Below are positions 48,273 to 57,396 of a stretch of 64,000 bases of DNA, piece by piece. Numbering within the stretch: position 1 is the first letter of the stretch; each line of letters begins with the position of its first letter. The position numbers and the translations under genes were made by a program. The notes beneath the pieces were generated by a model. That model did no database searches, was not told where the DNA came from, and saw only the letters and a program-made list of their open reading frames with translations. The DNA comes from Salvator merianae (lineage: Eukaryota; Chordata; Lepidosauria; Squamata; Teiidae), in assembly GCA_003586115.2 (NCBI GenBank), contig QVOM02000112.1, forward strand, positions 45,500,743-45,564,742. Reading direction: 5' to 3'.

Positions 48273-48435
48273 TAGAACTGATTTTCCATCTCCTTGCCCT
48301 ATCATCGCTAACTCCATATGTAGCTTACTCACATCTGATATTACAACTTTCTGTTTCTTCCCTCAAGTACTCCACATTGATTGGTATGGACAAGGAAATA
48401 CATTGTTGACTATTAGGGCACAAGTAAATGCTCCT

Positions 48436-48625
48436 AGGGGAGTCTCTATAGCTCAGTGGTAGAGCAAACTGCCTAGAAAGCAATTCAGTTCCCAGCCTCT
48501 CCCCCAGAATTAGGCAACAGCAAACCAGTTCTGCATCCCTCCCAAGAAAACTGCAGATGCTCATACAGTCAACCAGGAGTCAGCCATGACTCAGTAATAC
48601 CCAACACCAACAACAACATGGTACT
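48436..48625 (+). mobile_element. tRNA-derived SINE with BovB-like tail
   Basis: The head 'tctctatagctcagtggtag' then 'agcaaactgcctagaaag' contains a polymerase III A box ('tagctcagtggtag'). A B-box-like 'cagttcccag' follows about 35 bases later. The body ends with 'gtcagccatgactcagtaat' and '(caa)n', similar to the 3' end of BovB, the arrangement known from Sauria-type SINEs that borrow the BovB machinery. It is not a functional tRNA gene: the anticodon arm and acceptor pairing are not conserved. Confidence 0.75.
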
Positions 48626-48654
48626 GGACATTATGAAGTGAATGGGTATCATGA

Positions 48655-48870
48655 CAAACAGAAAAACACAAAAAAATGCCTTGGTGGATCAGAGCAGTGA
48701 CCCATTTAATTCAGCAACCTATTCTCACAGTAGCAACCAGCTCCATGTGGAAGAAAACAAGAACAGCATATGCCTTACTCACTGTTTCCTGGCTGCTTGC
48801 CTTTAGAGACATCCTATACCAAAAGTAGGCAAACTTCCATCACAGCTAGCAGGCACTGATAAGCACCATC
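48655..48870. repeat. interspersed repeat remnant ('ttggtggatcagagcagtga')
   Basis: The motif 'ggatcagagcagtgaccca' followed by 'cagcaacctattctcacagt' is the same text as the much clearer 'tgctggatcaggccaccgcc' repeat at 56465-56715. The two probably belong to one family, diverged, not named here. Confidence 0.5.
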
Positions 48871-49094
48871 TACTATGAATTTACCTCAGGCTGGTATCAC
48901 TGCAAATCATGCATTATTCAAGAACAGAAATGTGTCATCAAATCAAATGCACACCATTTGTGAGCATGGCACAAATTACAGATTGTGCTTCCTATATACA
49001 GAAATATGTATTCTATGCACATTAACTCACATAAAATGAGTATTTGGGGTATGAAAATGCATTATTCACAATGAAAACAAATCTTTGTTTACAG

Positions 49095-49275
49095 TATACA
49101 TGAAGCCACACATTTATTTATTTTATTTTAAAACCACCGTTTACCTAGGTCCCAAGGTGCTGTACAAATCAGTTCAACCAACATGAAACTAAAAACAGTG
49201 ACTAAAAGTAGGGGGAAGAGGATTAATAAACAATTAAAATCAATACTACTACTACTACTAATAATAATAATAAAT
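49095..49275 (-). mobile_element. LINE 3' tail remnant followed by (ACT)n and (AAT)n microsatellites
   Basis: 'atttatttattttattttaa' is followed by 'cctaggtcccaaggtgctgt', an antisense LINE tail. About 50 bases further on lie ACT triplets (49244-49260) and TAA triplets (49260-49273). Confidence 0.5.
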
Positions 49276-51119
49276 AGAAAATAATAGAAATAATAGAAAA
49301 AGAAAAATTAACCACAAAATGCCTGACTGAATAGGTGTGTTTTGACAGGTAACAAATTTACTTAACAACTGTACTTGGCAGCTCTCTCTGGCTACTGTGC
49401 CATAGACATTCTCCAGGGACAGGAGGGCCTCATAGCATGCAGCATAAAGCTGTCTCTGCATTCTTCTAACTAGCATTCTTATGTCTACCTATACTTCATT
49501 CACCAGCATATTATCAATAGTTAATGTCCCCCATGTTTTGAGCTATATTTTGTGTTTCTTCTTAACATTCATCAATACCAGTAAAGTATAAATGTATTTT
49601 TTCTACGCAATTTACAAAAATGATTATGTAGTACAAATTTACAATTTTAGGATGCCCCCATGACTCCCCATGGAAAAATTCCTACAGAAATCTGGTCTAT
49701 ACCATGTATGGTTTGCCAGCAGGGATTTAAAACAAGTGGCACACAAAACAACTCCACTGTCCAGAAATTTCATAATCTCTCACCCATATGATAAGGGTTA
49801 ATAAAGGCTTCCTTTTCTGCAAGCAAACTGTTTCAATTTCCTTTTTGTTCATCTCAGTTTTTAACTATAGTTTTAAATACCCACCATAAAAGATTTCTGA
49901 ACAACAGTCCTGCAAGGTAGGGCAGTCACTATAAGAAACAGTGAGCATCAAGCACTAGACTTCCAGTGTAATCAGAAATAGTAAGCTTTATGTATTATCT
50001 CTCAACAAATCCTGTCATTTCCTTAAACAGCATCTAGAATGTGGTGTGAAAACATTATGGTTTATGGTAGATCTACATTTTGCTTATTTTCTGATGAGTG
50101 TTGAATAATATTTTCTTATCTATAGAAACGTCTAAAAAAATGCCATCTGACATTTGCTGCACCATAATACAGAGGATGGTGCAATGGCTGTCTTTTGATA
50201 GCACCTATCCATTTAAAACATGTCAAGTTCACCATAACTTTCAAATTATAATAAATAAAATGAGAACAGACTGCTTTCAAAACCAAAACCAAGTCCTAAA
50301 TAGACAGGAAATCAACAATCTATTTTAACATTAAAAGCCTATAATATTTTAAGAGAGCATTATTTGGTTATTACAAATGTCAACACCAGCTATTAACTAG
50401 TAGATGTTTGTGGATTGGGACCATGAAATAGAGGTGGTGCGGAGACTGATGGAGAGAGAGCACAGTGGATTGAAATGTGCTCCAGAAAGATGAACCTGCA
50501 ACAGACTATTGTTGCCCAACAAATCAAAACATTGCACAGGAAAAGGAAAGTGAGACTTTTCCCTTACTGACGCATCTTGCCATCTCTATCCTGTCCTCAT
50601 GATTTTCAGGTTTCTGCTTTCTTTAGGCAAATTAGTTTACACACAACATAAGCATGCCAGCTTCATATGTCCCCTCCTCCCAACATGGAAACAAATTACA
50701 GTACAGCTGGCTTAATATTGTTACAGTTTCTTATCCTATACAAACCACAACTAGGAAGCCAAGATTTGTTCCTTGCCTCCTAATTCTCATTTCTTGAGGG
50801 AAAACAAACCATGAACTTTGCTATAAATGACCTGTTGCTTGTTTCATCTGATCAAAGCAACAAACAGACTGGATCCACTAACATGGAAGACCCAGATGAA
50901 AAGTGAACTCAGTGGATTGTGCCTCTCCCATTAGCCAGAACTGGATCAAAACATGCAAGAAGAAGAAAGGCAAAATGGACTCATACTTAGAGCTACTAGG
51001 TGTGGTGGGGCATTGTCCACTTTGGATGGCTGCAGATGCCAGACGAATATCACAGCAGCAAGTGATATTCCAGAAAAATGCCCCTCCTGAACTATTGCTT
51101 GCAGAACAGACAGCACAGG

Positions 51120-51455
51120 GCTGTCTGTGCGCATTTTAATGACACACACATCTAGGTATTTCGCCAGTGCAGAATACCCAGATTTGTGCTTTACCACCAC
51201 CATACATGCGCAGCCATCTTTTTCAGCCTCTGCACATGCGCAGTGGCCAGAGTGACAATGGTGGTTCTGGCTAGACGGCAAGTAATACTGCTATTTCAGG
51301 AAAACCCACCAGCAGCATTGGGTTTTCCCGCAATAGGCTACCACACATTTTATGGGGGAATATAGTGGAGTAGGGTTTCCACAGATATGTGTGGCAATCC
51401 CACCTCAGCACAGTCATAATGGCACTATATTTCCCCTGTGTGGACAGGGCACAGA
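51120..51455. mobile_element. MITE family A, second copy
   Basis: Shares with 6555-6978 the order 'ctatttcaggaaaaccca', 'gggttttcccgcaata', 'ccacagatatgtgtggcaa' with 'tcccacc', and the edge 'ctgtgtggacagggcac'. The left part (51180-51245: 'atacatgcgcagccatc', 'cacatgcgcagtggccaga') also resembles family B, so A and B may share an ancestor. Confidence 0.55.
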
Positions 51456-51619
51456 CCATTATAGGACAGCTCCTCTCTTCCCCTGTTCCCAATCCAATTC
51501 TGATTTGAATTCTTTTGGTGCATTTGCCTGTATTTGATTACTTTGGTGCACTGATCATTTCAATAAAACTTCATTGATTATTAAATGTTTATCTGCTTTG
51601 TATGTATGCATGCATGCAT

Positions 51620-51965
51620 TCATGTATTTACATTGCTATCCCACCTGATACCCAAAGGTCTCAGAACAGGCTACTATAAAACGAATACAGTGAAAAGAAT
51701 TAAATTAATTAATTAAAAAGAGCACATGCATACACAGAGAAAGAGAGATATAGTACCTGAAGAGTAAGCTGCCTCTTCAGCCAAATGCTAGGATAAAGAG
51801 GCCTGTCTTTACCTTGCGTCAAAAGGGATACAATGATGGAGCTAGCCATGACCTCAGAGGGAAGGTCAGTCCACAACTTGGGGGATACTCCTCTTGTTCC
51901 CCTTTGACTGCGGATAGGGTTGACACATTACCAAGACACTCTCACCTACAGGTCTTAACTGATGG
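51620..51965 (-). mobile_element. CR1/L2-type LINE 3' end, antisense
   Basis: 'tatttacattgctatcccac', 'acccaaaggtctcagaacag', then 'aagctgcctcttcagccaa', 'gaggcctgtctttacct' and 'cagagggaaggtcagtccac' follow the pattern of the tail plus end-of-ORF at 41505. Confidence 0.65.
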
Positions 51966-52186
51966 TTAATATTTACATCATTGTATGCATCTCTGCATTG
52001 CCCTGCAACCCCAAAAGCATTACGAAGCAGCTGTAAAGTGCTACAGCAACTGCAGAAGTGCTTCGACACCTCTGTTCTTTAAGGATACAAAAAGGTTAGC
52101 TTTCAGCTGTGCTCATGCTAAGGCTCTTTTCTAAACAGACTGTCTTGAATGTTGTATTTTGAGAGTTTCCAAGGCGAGGAATTAGA

Positions 52187-52915
52187 GGCTGCGTTCTGAC
52201 ACAGCATTTAATCAGTTTACAGGCCGTCTTCAGTTCCCGCTGTCCCGACATGATCTTGCCGTTCTGTAATTTTTATGGATTAAATTGGCGAAATCCAGAT
52301 TACTTTGTCTTCGGATTTAATGAACTCTCAAGCCGTTCCAGATCACTAGCGCGCTTTACTTTGTGCTGTGGGCACGGGGAAAGCGATTATTTGAGAGGGA
52401 CCGTACTGTTTTGGGGGGCGTGCAGAGGGAGGGATCCCCATTTTGTGCCATCCAATGAGAGACTTTGTGGGTGGGCAGGAAGCACATTAGTTTCCTCTGC
52501 CTCCATTATCCCCCCTTCCCTCGCTGCCAGGGGAAAAGAAATCGTCCTCCTTCTTCGCTAAGCTGCGGTTCTGCCAGGAAGAAATTAAAGGCTTTCTCCA
52601 CTTCCGTCTGCTCTTTAAAGGAAAAAATAAACTCCGCCTGTTTGGAGTTTTGCTGTAGTCAGCACACAGTTAAAAATAGTAGAGCCCCCCCACGTTCCCT
52701 CCCCACTTTTTCCCTTTGTTATGGACCTCTCCCGCTACTTTTAAATTGCGCAGTTGCGCTAAAGTGAATCAGCAGGATAGCAGAACTCCGCATTTCAAAA
52801 GCTTAGTTAAAGTGAAACAGCAGGATAGCAGAACTGCGCATTTCAAAAGCTTAGTTTTTTAAAGTTCATAGTTTTAAAGTGAACGTAGTTTTTAAGTTCT
52901 GCTTCGGTAGACAGA
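52187..52915 (-). mobile_element. Harbinger-like element, copy 2 (reverse, truncated)
   Basis: Starts with 'ggctgcgttctgacacagca', the reverse complement of the right terminus of copies 1 and 3. It continues through the complement of their right halves ('tgtcccgacatgatcttgcc', 'ctagcgcgctttactttgtg', 'ggatccccattttgtgcc', 'gcccccccacgttccctccc'). The other terminus is not found; the similarity fades after about 52870. It contains a direct 48-bp tandem duplication at 52761-52808 / 52809-52856 ('cagcaggatagcagaact' core). Confidence 0.78.
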
Positions 52916-53059
52916 GGCTGCACTCAGCAGTATCCTTTACAGGAGCCATCACCACTCTCCAAGGCAGCTTCCCCGAGATCCCTTCCTTCCTGAGCAGTTC
53001 TCCATCTATCTCTCCCCACTTCTAGCATCATTATTCTTTTTCCATTCTCTGTGTCTATT

Positions 53060-53600
53060 AATCGCAATGGAAGTAAGGCACCATTTATGTTTCTGTCCCA
53101 CCCTATAGAATAATAAAACCAATACAGTAAAACAGAATTAAATTTCAGTTTATTAAAAAAAAAAAACACCACAGATAACAGTACCTGAAGGGGGATGGTA
53201 ACAAGACCTCATCAGCCTTGGGCTAAGGTAAAAAGGTGCATCTATATCATATGTATGACAGCATACAATGACGGAACTAGATGCACATCAGAGGGCAAAT
53301 CACAGGGGAGAGGCCCTCCTGAATGCCCCCACATCTTTGATTGCTTCCAGCGGTGCCACTACCGAGAGGCCCTCTCCTATATATATCAATTTATGGACAG
53401 ATCTATATGGGAAGAGGCATTCCTTTGATATTTGGAGTCCAAGTTGTTTAGGATTTTATAAATCAATGTCGCAACACTGAATCTTGACTACAACTAAGAG
53501 TTTGTTCCTATTTGGGAGCTAATGTGAATTGCCAATCCAAACAAGTCTCATTGGCACAGAAGGAGATGCTGGAGAGAGCTGGGTCATAGATATGCATTAA
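53060..53600 (-). mobile_element. CR1/L2-type LINE 3' end, antisense
   Basis: 'tttctgtcccaccctataga' begins the tail. It contains an A run at 53156-53166. It is followed by 'gtacctgaagggggatgg', 'gcatacaatgacggaact', 'gaggccctcctgaatgcc' and 'aagttgtttaggattttat' then 'aaatcaatgtc', which match the antisense end-of-ORF and 3' UTR text of the other copies. Confidence 0.65.
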
Positions 53601-54029
53601 ATTTAAGATACTAGATATATCAATTAACCTACTTAATTAACATTCCCCTCAAAGATTGCAAAGAACTAACTAGCCTCTTGTCATGCAATGGATGCTAACA
53701 AAGGGATGGCAGAAGGCAATTCCTAGACTAAGACTGAAAGATAAATCAAGTTGTGGTACTGATACAGATGTGGCACTCTTATTATTCATTTGAAGTTCTC
53801 ATTACTTATTTGGCCTTAAAGCATCCACAATTTACTAATTCCTTGGCAACAGGAGGCTTTATCCTTATGAGGCATCCTTTTCTAACTTCTCCACAACCAA
53901 TAAAAGATCCACCAGTAAAAATGCAATAGATTAAAATCAGTATGTTTGGGTTGCAGTTATATATGAGTGAATATACACTTTGAGTTGCTACACATTATAG
54001 ATACATATACATCCCCTGTAACTACATAC

Positions 54030-54122
54030 CTTGTTTTTCCTTAAGTGGAAGCCAGAAAACAGAATCCTTATTGGAATGGTGGAATATAGATGCACTGGGA
54101 TTGTGCATGGTGTGCTCCGCAT
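54030..54122 (-). CDS. CFAP47: CFAP47-like exon A (most 5' exon seen)
   Basis: Exon of 93 bp with acceptor 'ttttttttcattag|atgcgg' and donor 'caag|gtatgt'. Only one frame is open and protein-like: two bases (at) complete an Asp/Asn/His/Tyr codon from a missing upstream exon, followed by AEHTMHNPSASIFHHSNKDS then VFWLPLKEKQ, and one base remains. An ATG lies at the first exon bases but in a different phase, so it is not a start. 'D.VFWLPLKEK' is a strand-type segment of the beta-sandwich region. No exon that would supply the preceding base was found up to 64000. Confidence 0.85.
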
Positions 54123-54929
54123 CTAATGAAAAAAAAGGAAAAAAAATTCTTATGCTTCAATGTCACATTCAAGGAAAGGAATTCACTAGAGGTCGAAATG
54201 TGATCAAAGGCTGTTCTAATATAAGAACTGATGAATACTCTTCAAAGTATACTTTGAAATAGGAGATGACAGGTTTTTTTTAAGGTCTCTCTGCATTTTA
54301 ATCATTTTCTTTTGCATGCCAAAAATGACTATAGTCACTCATAAAATCCTATTAAAATTCTTTGGAATAAAACACAGATTACCAAACTTCCCCTACATCC
54401 TCAACTTTATCCCCCCCAAAAGTTTTGGAAAGCAGGTTAGCAAGAATGTTTGTTATATAAATTTATACTGGAAATCATGTCCTAATGGAGGTTTAATCAA
54501 GTTAACAATTATTTGTTCCCAGAAGTTTCTCTAATTTCTTTTTGTGCATGCACACACACAACTAATGTCTTTAAAGCATCAAGCATCATTTTATAAAAAT
54601 TGATCTGAAGTCTCAGGTAAGAGGCTGTTTATTTATTGCAGGTATTAACAGGGTTGTTTTATTTCTGAGGTACAGTGTTTTAGCTTCCACTTTCTTCACT
54701 AAACCAAATGAGAATAACATACATACACTATGTTCTCGTTTAATGAGAAGTGAGAAGACTGTGGAATAGTTAAGTAAACGGCTGGGGATGAGCTCCATGA
54801 AGCTCAATTTGATTTGAGTTAATCATGAATAAAGATGGTATAGTTCCTCTGATTGTAGTCCTGTCAGGGTGGGAGGGAGGAAGAGAACTGGCTGGGTTAT
54901 ATTGTTAAATAAGTTTTAGTAATTAGTTT

Positions 54930-55165
54930 TATCATATGTTGAAACCCACTCTAGAAACTCCAAGTGAAAGACAGGATACAAACACTATAAATAAATAAAT
55001 AAATAAAAATGTTTGATCACACCATAACACATCTGTTACTGTTTTTAGTATGTGCATTTTATATTCTGTTTCTATAGTTGTAACCCACCCTGGGACCTTT
55101 GGGTATAGGGGTATAGGGTATAGGAATATAGGGTATAGGGATAAAAATGCAAATAAATAAATTTT
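54930..55165 (+). mobile_element. two LINE/SINE-type 3' tails, sense, with (GGGTATA)n expansion
   Basis: A first tail 'gttgaaacccactctagaaa' ends in (aaat)n at 54990-55008. A second reads 'gttgtaacccaccctgggac' then 'ctttgggtata'. Inside the latter the heptamer GGGTATA has expanded, with variants, across 55101-55141, before 'aaaaatgcaaataaataaa'. Confidence 0.65.
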
Positions 55166-56055
55166 AGTTTTGCCTGCCATTGCTCCCTGCCTCTTAGCAA
55201 ATTTATTTATTTTTCCTAGGCTTCTAACTTTAGTGGGTTTATTTACAAGGCTGAATAATACAGGAAACCAACTCACTCTTCTTTTATAACATCTCACACA
55301 TAAACATTTGTGTTAAAATGTATACATGTATGCTTCATTCAGTTCAGTAGACATGGACTGTGGTGTTATCCATGGATTCAGCTTCTCCATCTGTACCTAG
55401 CTTTAAAAAAAATCCAATGCTGGTCTTTACTTCTTATCTCAAACCAGGGACTATGAAGGTGATCACAGCATCAACAGATAGGTACCTAATTAGTTGAATT
55501 GACATTTACAGTGATTGCCAGAAAGAATATAATGGAAAACCAATTTCAGCAACATTATACGGAGTATGGTGAATGACGCATGGGGGAAAAAAATCACAGC
55601 ACATGTGGAAAAATAGGCTGTCAAGAATCAAATGATGTTACATTTGCACTGTCAAGCTGTCTAGCAGATTGCTAGACAGAGCAATGCTGGTTAACAGTTG
55701 AATGTACGCTTTCTCCAACTTTGCTGGAATTGAGAATCGTTCTGGCCCAACTCACACGAAAGTATCAGTCAATGTGCACTTGTCTCACACTGCAAAGACA
55801 AAGTAGTCTTGTCTAATCTTTCCTCATTATTTTTCTTTCCCAATCACACAAAAGCTACTATCATATAATTTTAAAATAACAGTGTGAGATTTTTATTGTT
55901 ATTCTTTATTGATATCTCAGCCTTCGCCTAAAGATGTGAGTGCACATTAAAATAAGAGATAAAAACCAATAATTTAAGCCATAATAAATTTACATTTTAA
56001 AATGCAAGTTTTAAAAGCCTAGGCAAAAAAAAAGGAATAATGCACATTAATTCAC
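55166..56055. other. non-coding, nothing recognised
   Basis: AT-rich DNA upstream of the most 5' exon seen. No phase-compatible exon was found here. Confidence 0.5.
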
Positions 56056-56059
56056 ACAA

Positions 56060-56380
56060 CCAAGGCTGCCTCCAGACAGCAAGAAGCACTGGAGGATCTA
56101 AAAAGAGATCCCATGATTGCCTCTTGCTGCCCTCCTGATAGACATAAGTTGTTGGAGCAAGTCTAGGTGGAAGCTGCACCCAGTGAATCACTTCTTCCCG
56201 CTCCATGTAGGCACATGAAGGGAGTAACTCAGGCTCTGCAACCACCCCAGGAGCAGTTTTTCATAGCCTACAGTTAAGCCTGCTGAAAAGCCTCAGGAAC
56301 TGATGGGACACTATTGAATTTGTACACCATGTCCTGGAGCACACCATGTTCCCATGTGGATGCTGCCTATGGCATACTGG
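56060..56380. mobile_element. probable MITE, unassigned
   Basis: Opens with 'aaggctgcctccagacagc' and ends near 'tgtggatgctgcctatgg'. The central 'ctctgcaaccaccccagga' with 'gcagtttttcatag' also occurs, diverged, at 22235-22270 ('cttctgcaaccacctcaag', 'agtaatttctcag'), giving two members of one family. Confidence 0.5.
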
Positions 56381-56461
56381 AATCAATCAAAGGGAAGTTA
56401 CCAAAATGGCAATTTCACTATGGAAATTATATAACTAAGCTGAATATGTAGAAGTCTGTCA

Positions 56462-56715
56462 TGTAAATACGAAGAACATAAGAAGACCCCTGCTGGATCA
56501 GGCCACCGCCCATCTAGTCCATCCTGTTTCACACAATGGCCCACCAAGCAGAATAAACAAGCAAAACCTCCACCTGCTCTTGACTGCCTGCAAATAGCCT
56601 TTACAGGGATCCTGCCTCTCTCTCCACACTGGAGGCAATACCTAGGCATCCATTCTAGTAGCCATTGATACATCTGACCTCCATGAATCTGTCCAATCCA
56701 TTCTTAAAGCTATTA
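56462..56715. repeat. interspersed repeat ('tgctggatcaggcca' family)
   Basis: 'gaacataagaagacccctgc' is followed by 'tggatcaggccaccgcccat' and 'ctagtccatcctgtttcaca', and closes with 'tccatgaatctgtccaatcc' and 'cttaaagctat'. I recognise this as a common amniote, especially squamate, interspersed repeat but cannot assign its class with certainty. Confidence 0.6.
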
Positions 56716-57214
56716 ACTATTAACTGAATAATCCGGAAAATAAGAAAAGGGATGCATTATGACAGGAAACATACCAAGCCAAATGCAATCTCAAAGATTA
56801 TTTTGAAAATCAGTTTAAAGCAAAATAGACAGATAGACAGAACCAGATTCCAAAGATGGAGTAACTGCTACCCTGAATTGATAAATAATTATAATGAAAG
56901 CAATCTTTTAATTCAGTACTCATTAGCATAAAACCACTAAAGGATTCTTCCTAGCATGTAAATCTAGATTATGCAGAAACCTTATGTGATCACCTAACAT
57001 GCCAATCAGAGGAAAAAGAACTCCCAGTTGGCAGGGTTGCCATGGAGCCCTGAAGGAGAGGTACAAGAAGGAGTTGGTGTGTAAGTAAAAACTCTGAAAG
57101 AGATCATTGGTTCTGGGGATTGTAAAGTGTCAGGATAGGAAACAAAGCTCTCTGTGCTACTGACAAGGGAAAAAATGGACATCACTTTGCAAAGCCCATA
57201 AGCCTCCTTCAAAG

Positions 57215-57345
57215 CTATTTATTTATTTAAGAATTTATATTCCACCCTACACTATAAGGTCCCAGGGTGAGTCACAATAACAAAAACATAGAATATTCTT
57301 AAAAATCTTTAAAATATAACCCTCACTCCCTCTCTCCCTAGCAGG
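57215..57345 (-). mobile_element. LINE 3' tail, antisense
   Basis: 'atttatattccaccctacac' then 'aaggtcccagggtgagtcac' is the antisense tail, ending about 50 bases before the Harbinger-like copy 3. Confidence 0.55.
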
Positions 57346-57396
57346 AGATAGTCTTCTAATCCTCTTTCAGCTGTTTGCGTTCTAAGACAGGATTTA

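Larger units (their letters stand above)
42770..54029. other. intron between exons A and B (11.3 kb)
   Basis: Inferred intron; contents are annotated separately (repeat at 43.1 kb, simple repeats at 46.6 kb, Harbinger-like copies at 47.1 and 52.2 kb, SINE at 48.4 kb, MITE at 51.2 kb, LINE ends at 49.1, 51.6 and 53.1 kb). In 43330-46010, 49280-50900 and 53610-54029 no exon, RNA gene or nameable repeat is seen. The G of exon A and the TA of exon B form a Val codon, so no constitutive exon is required between them. Confidence 0.7.

Noticed and set aside
48449..48520. tRNA gene
   Set aside because: Only the A-box region resembles a tRNA. The cloverleaf and T-arm are not maintained and the unit continues into a SINE body with a BovB-like tail.
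54113..54122. ATG at the beginning of the exon at 54030 as the gene's start codon
   Set aside because: That frame gives MRST..., which is not in phase with the following exon. A strong acceptor sits immediately before it, so this is an internal exon.
54932..55297. 121-codon minus-strand frame just upstream of the most 5' exon seen
   Set aside because: It runs through the complement of LINE tails and the heptamer repeat. It is not a CFAP47 exon, lacking the right phase, splice sites and domain pattern.
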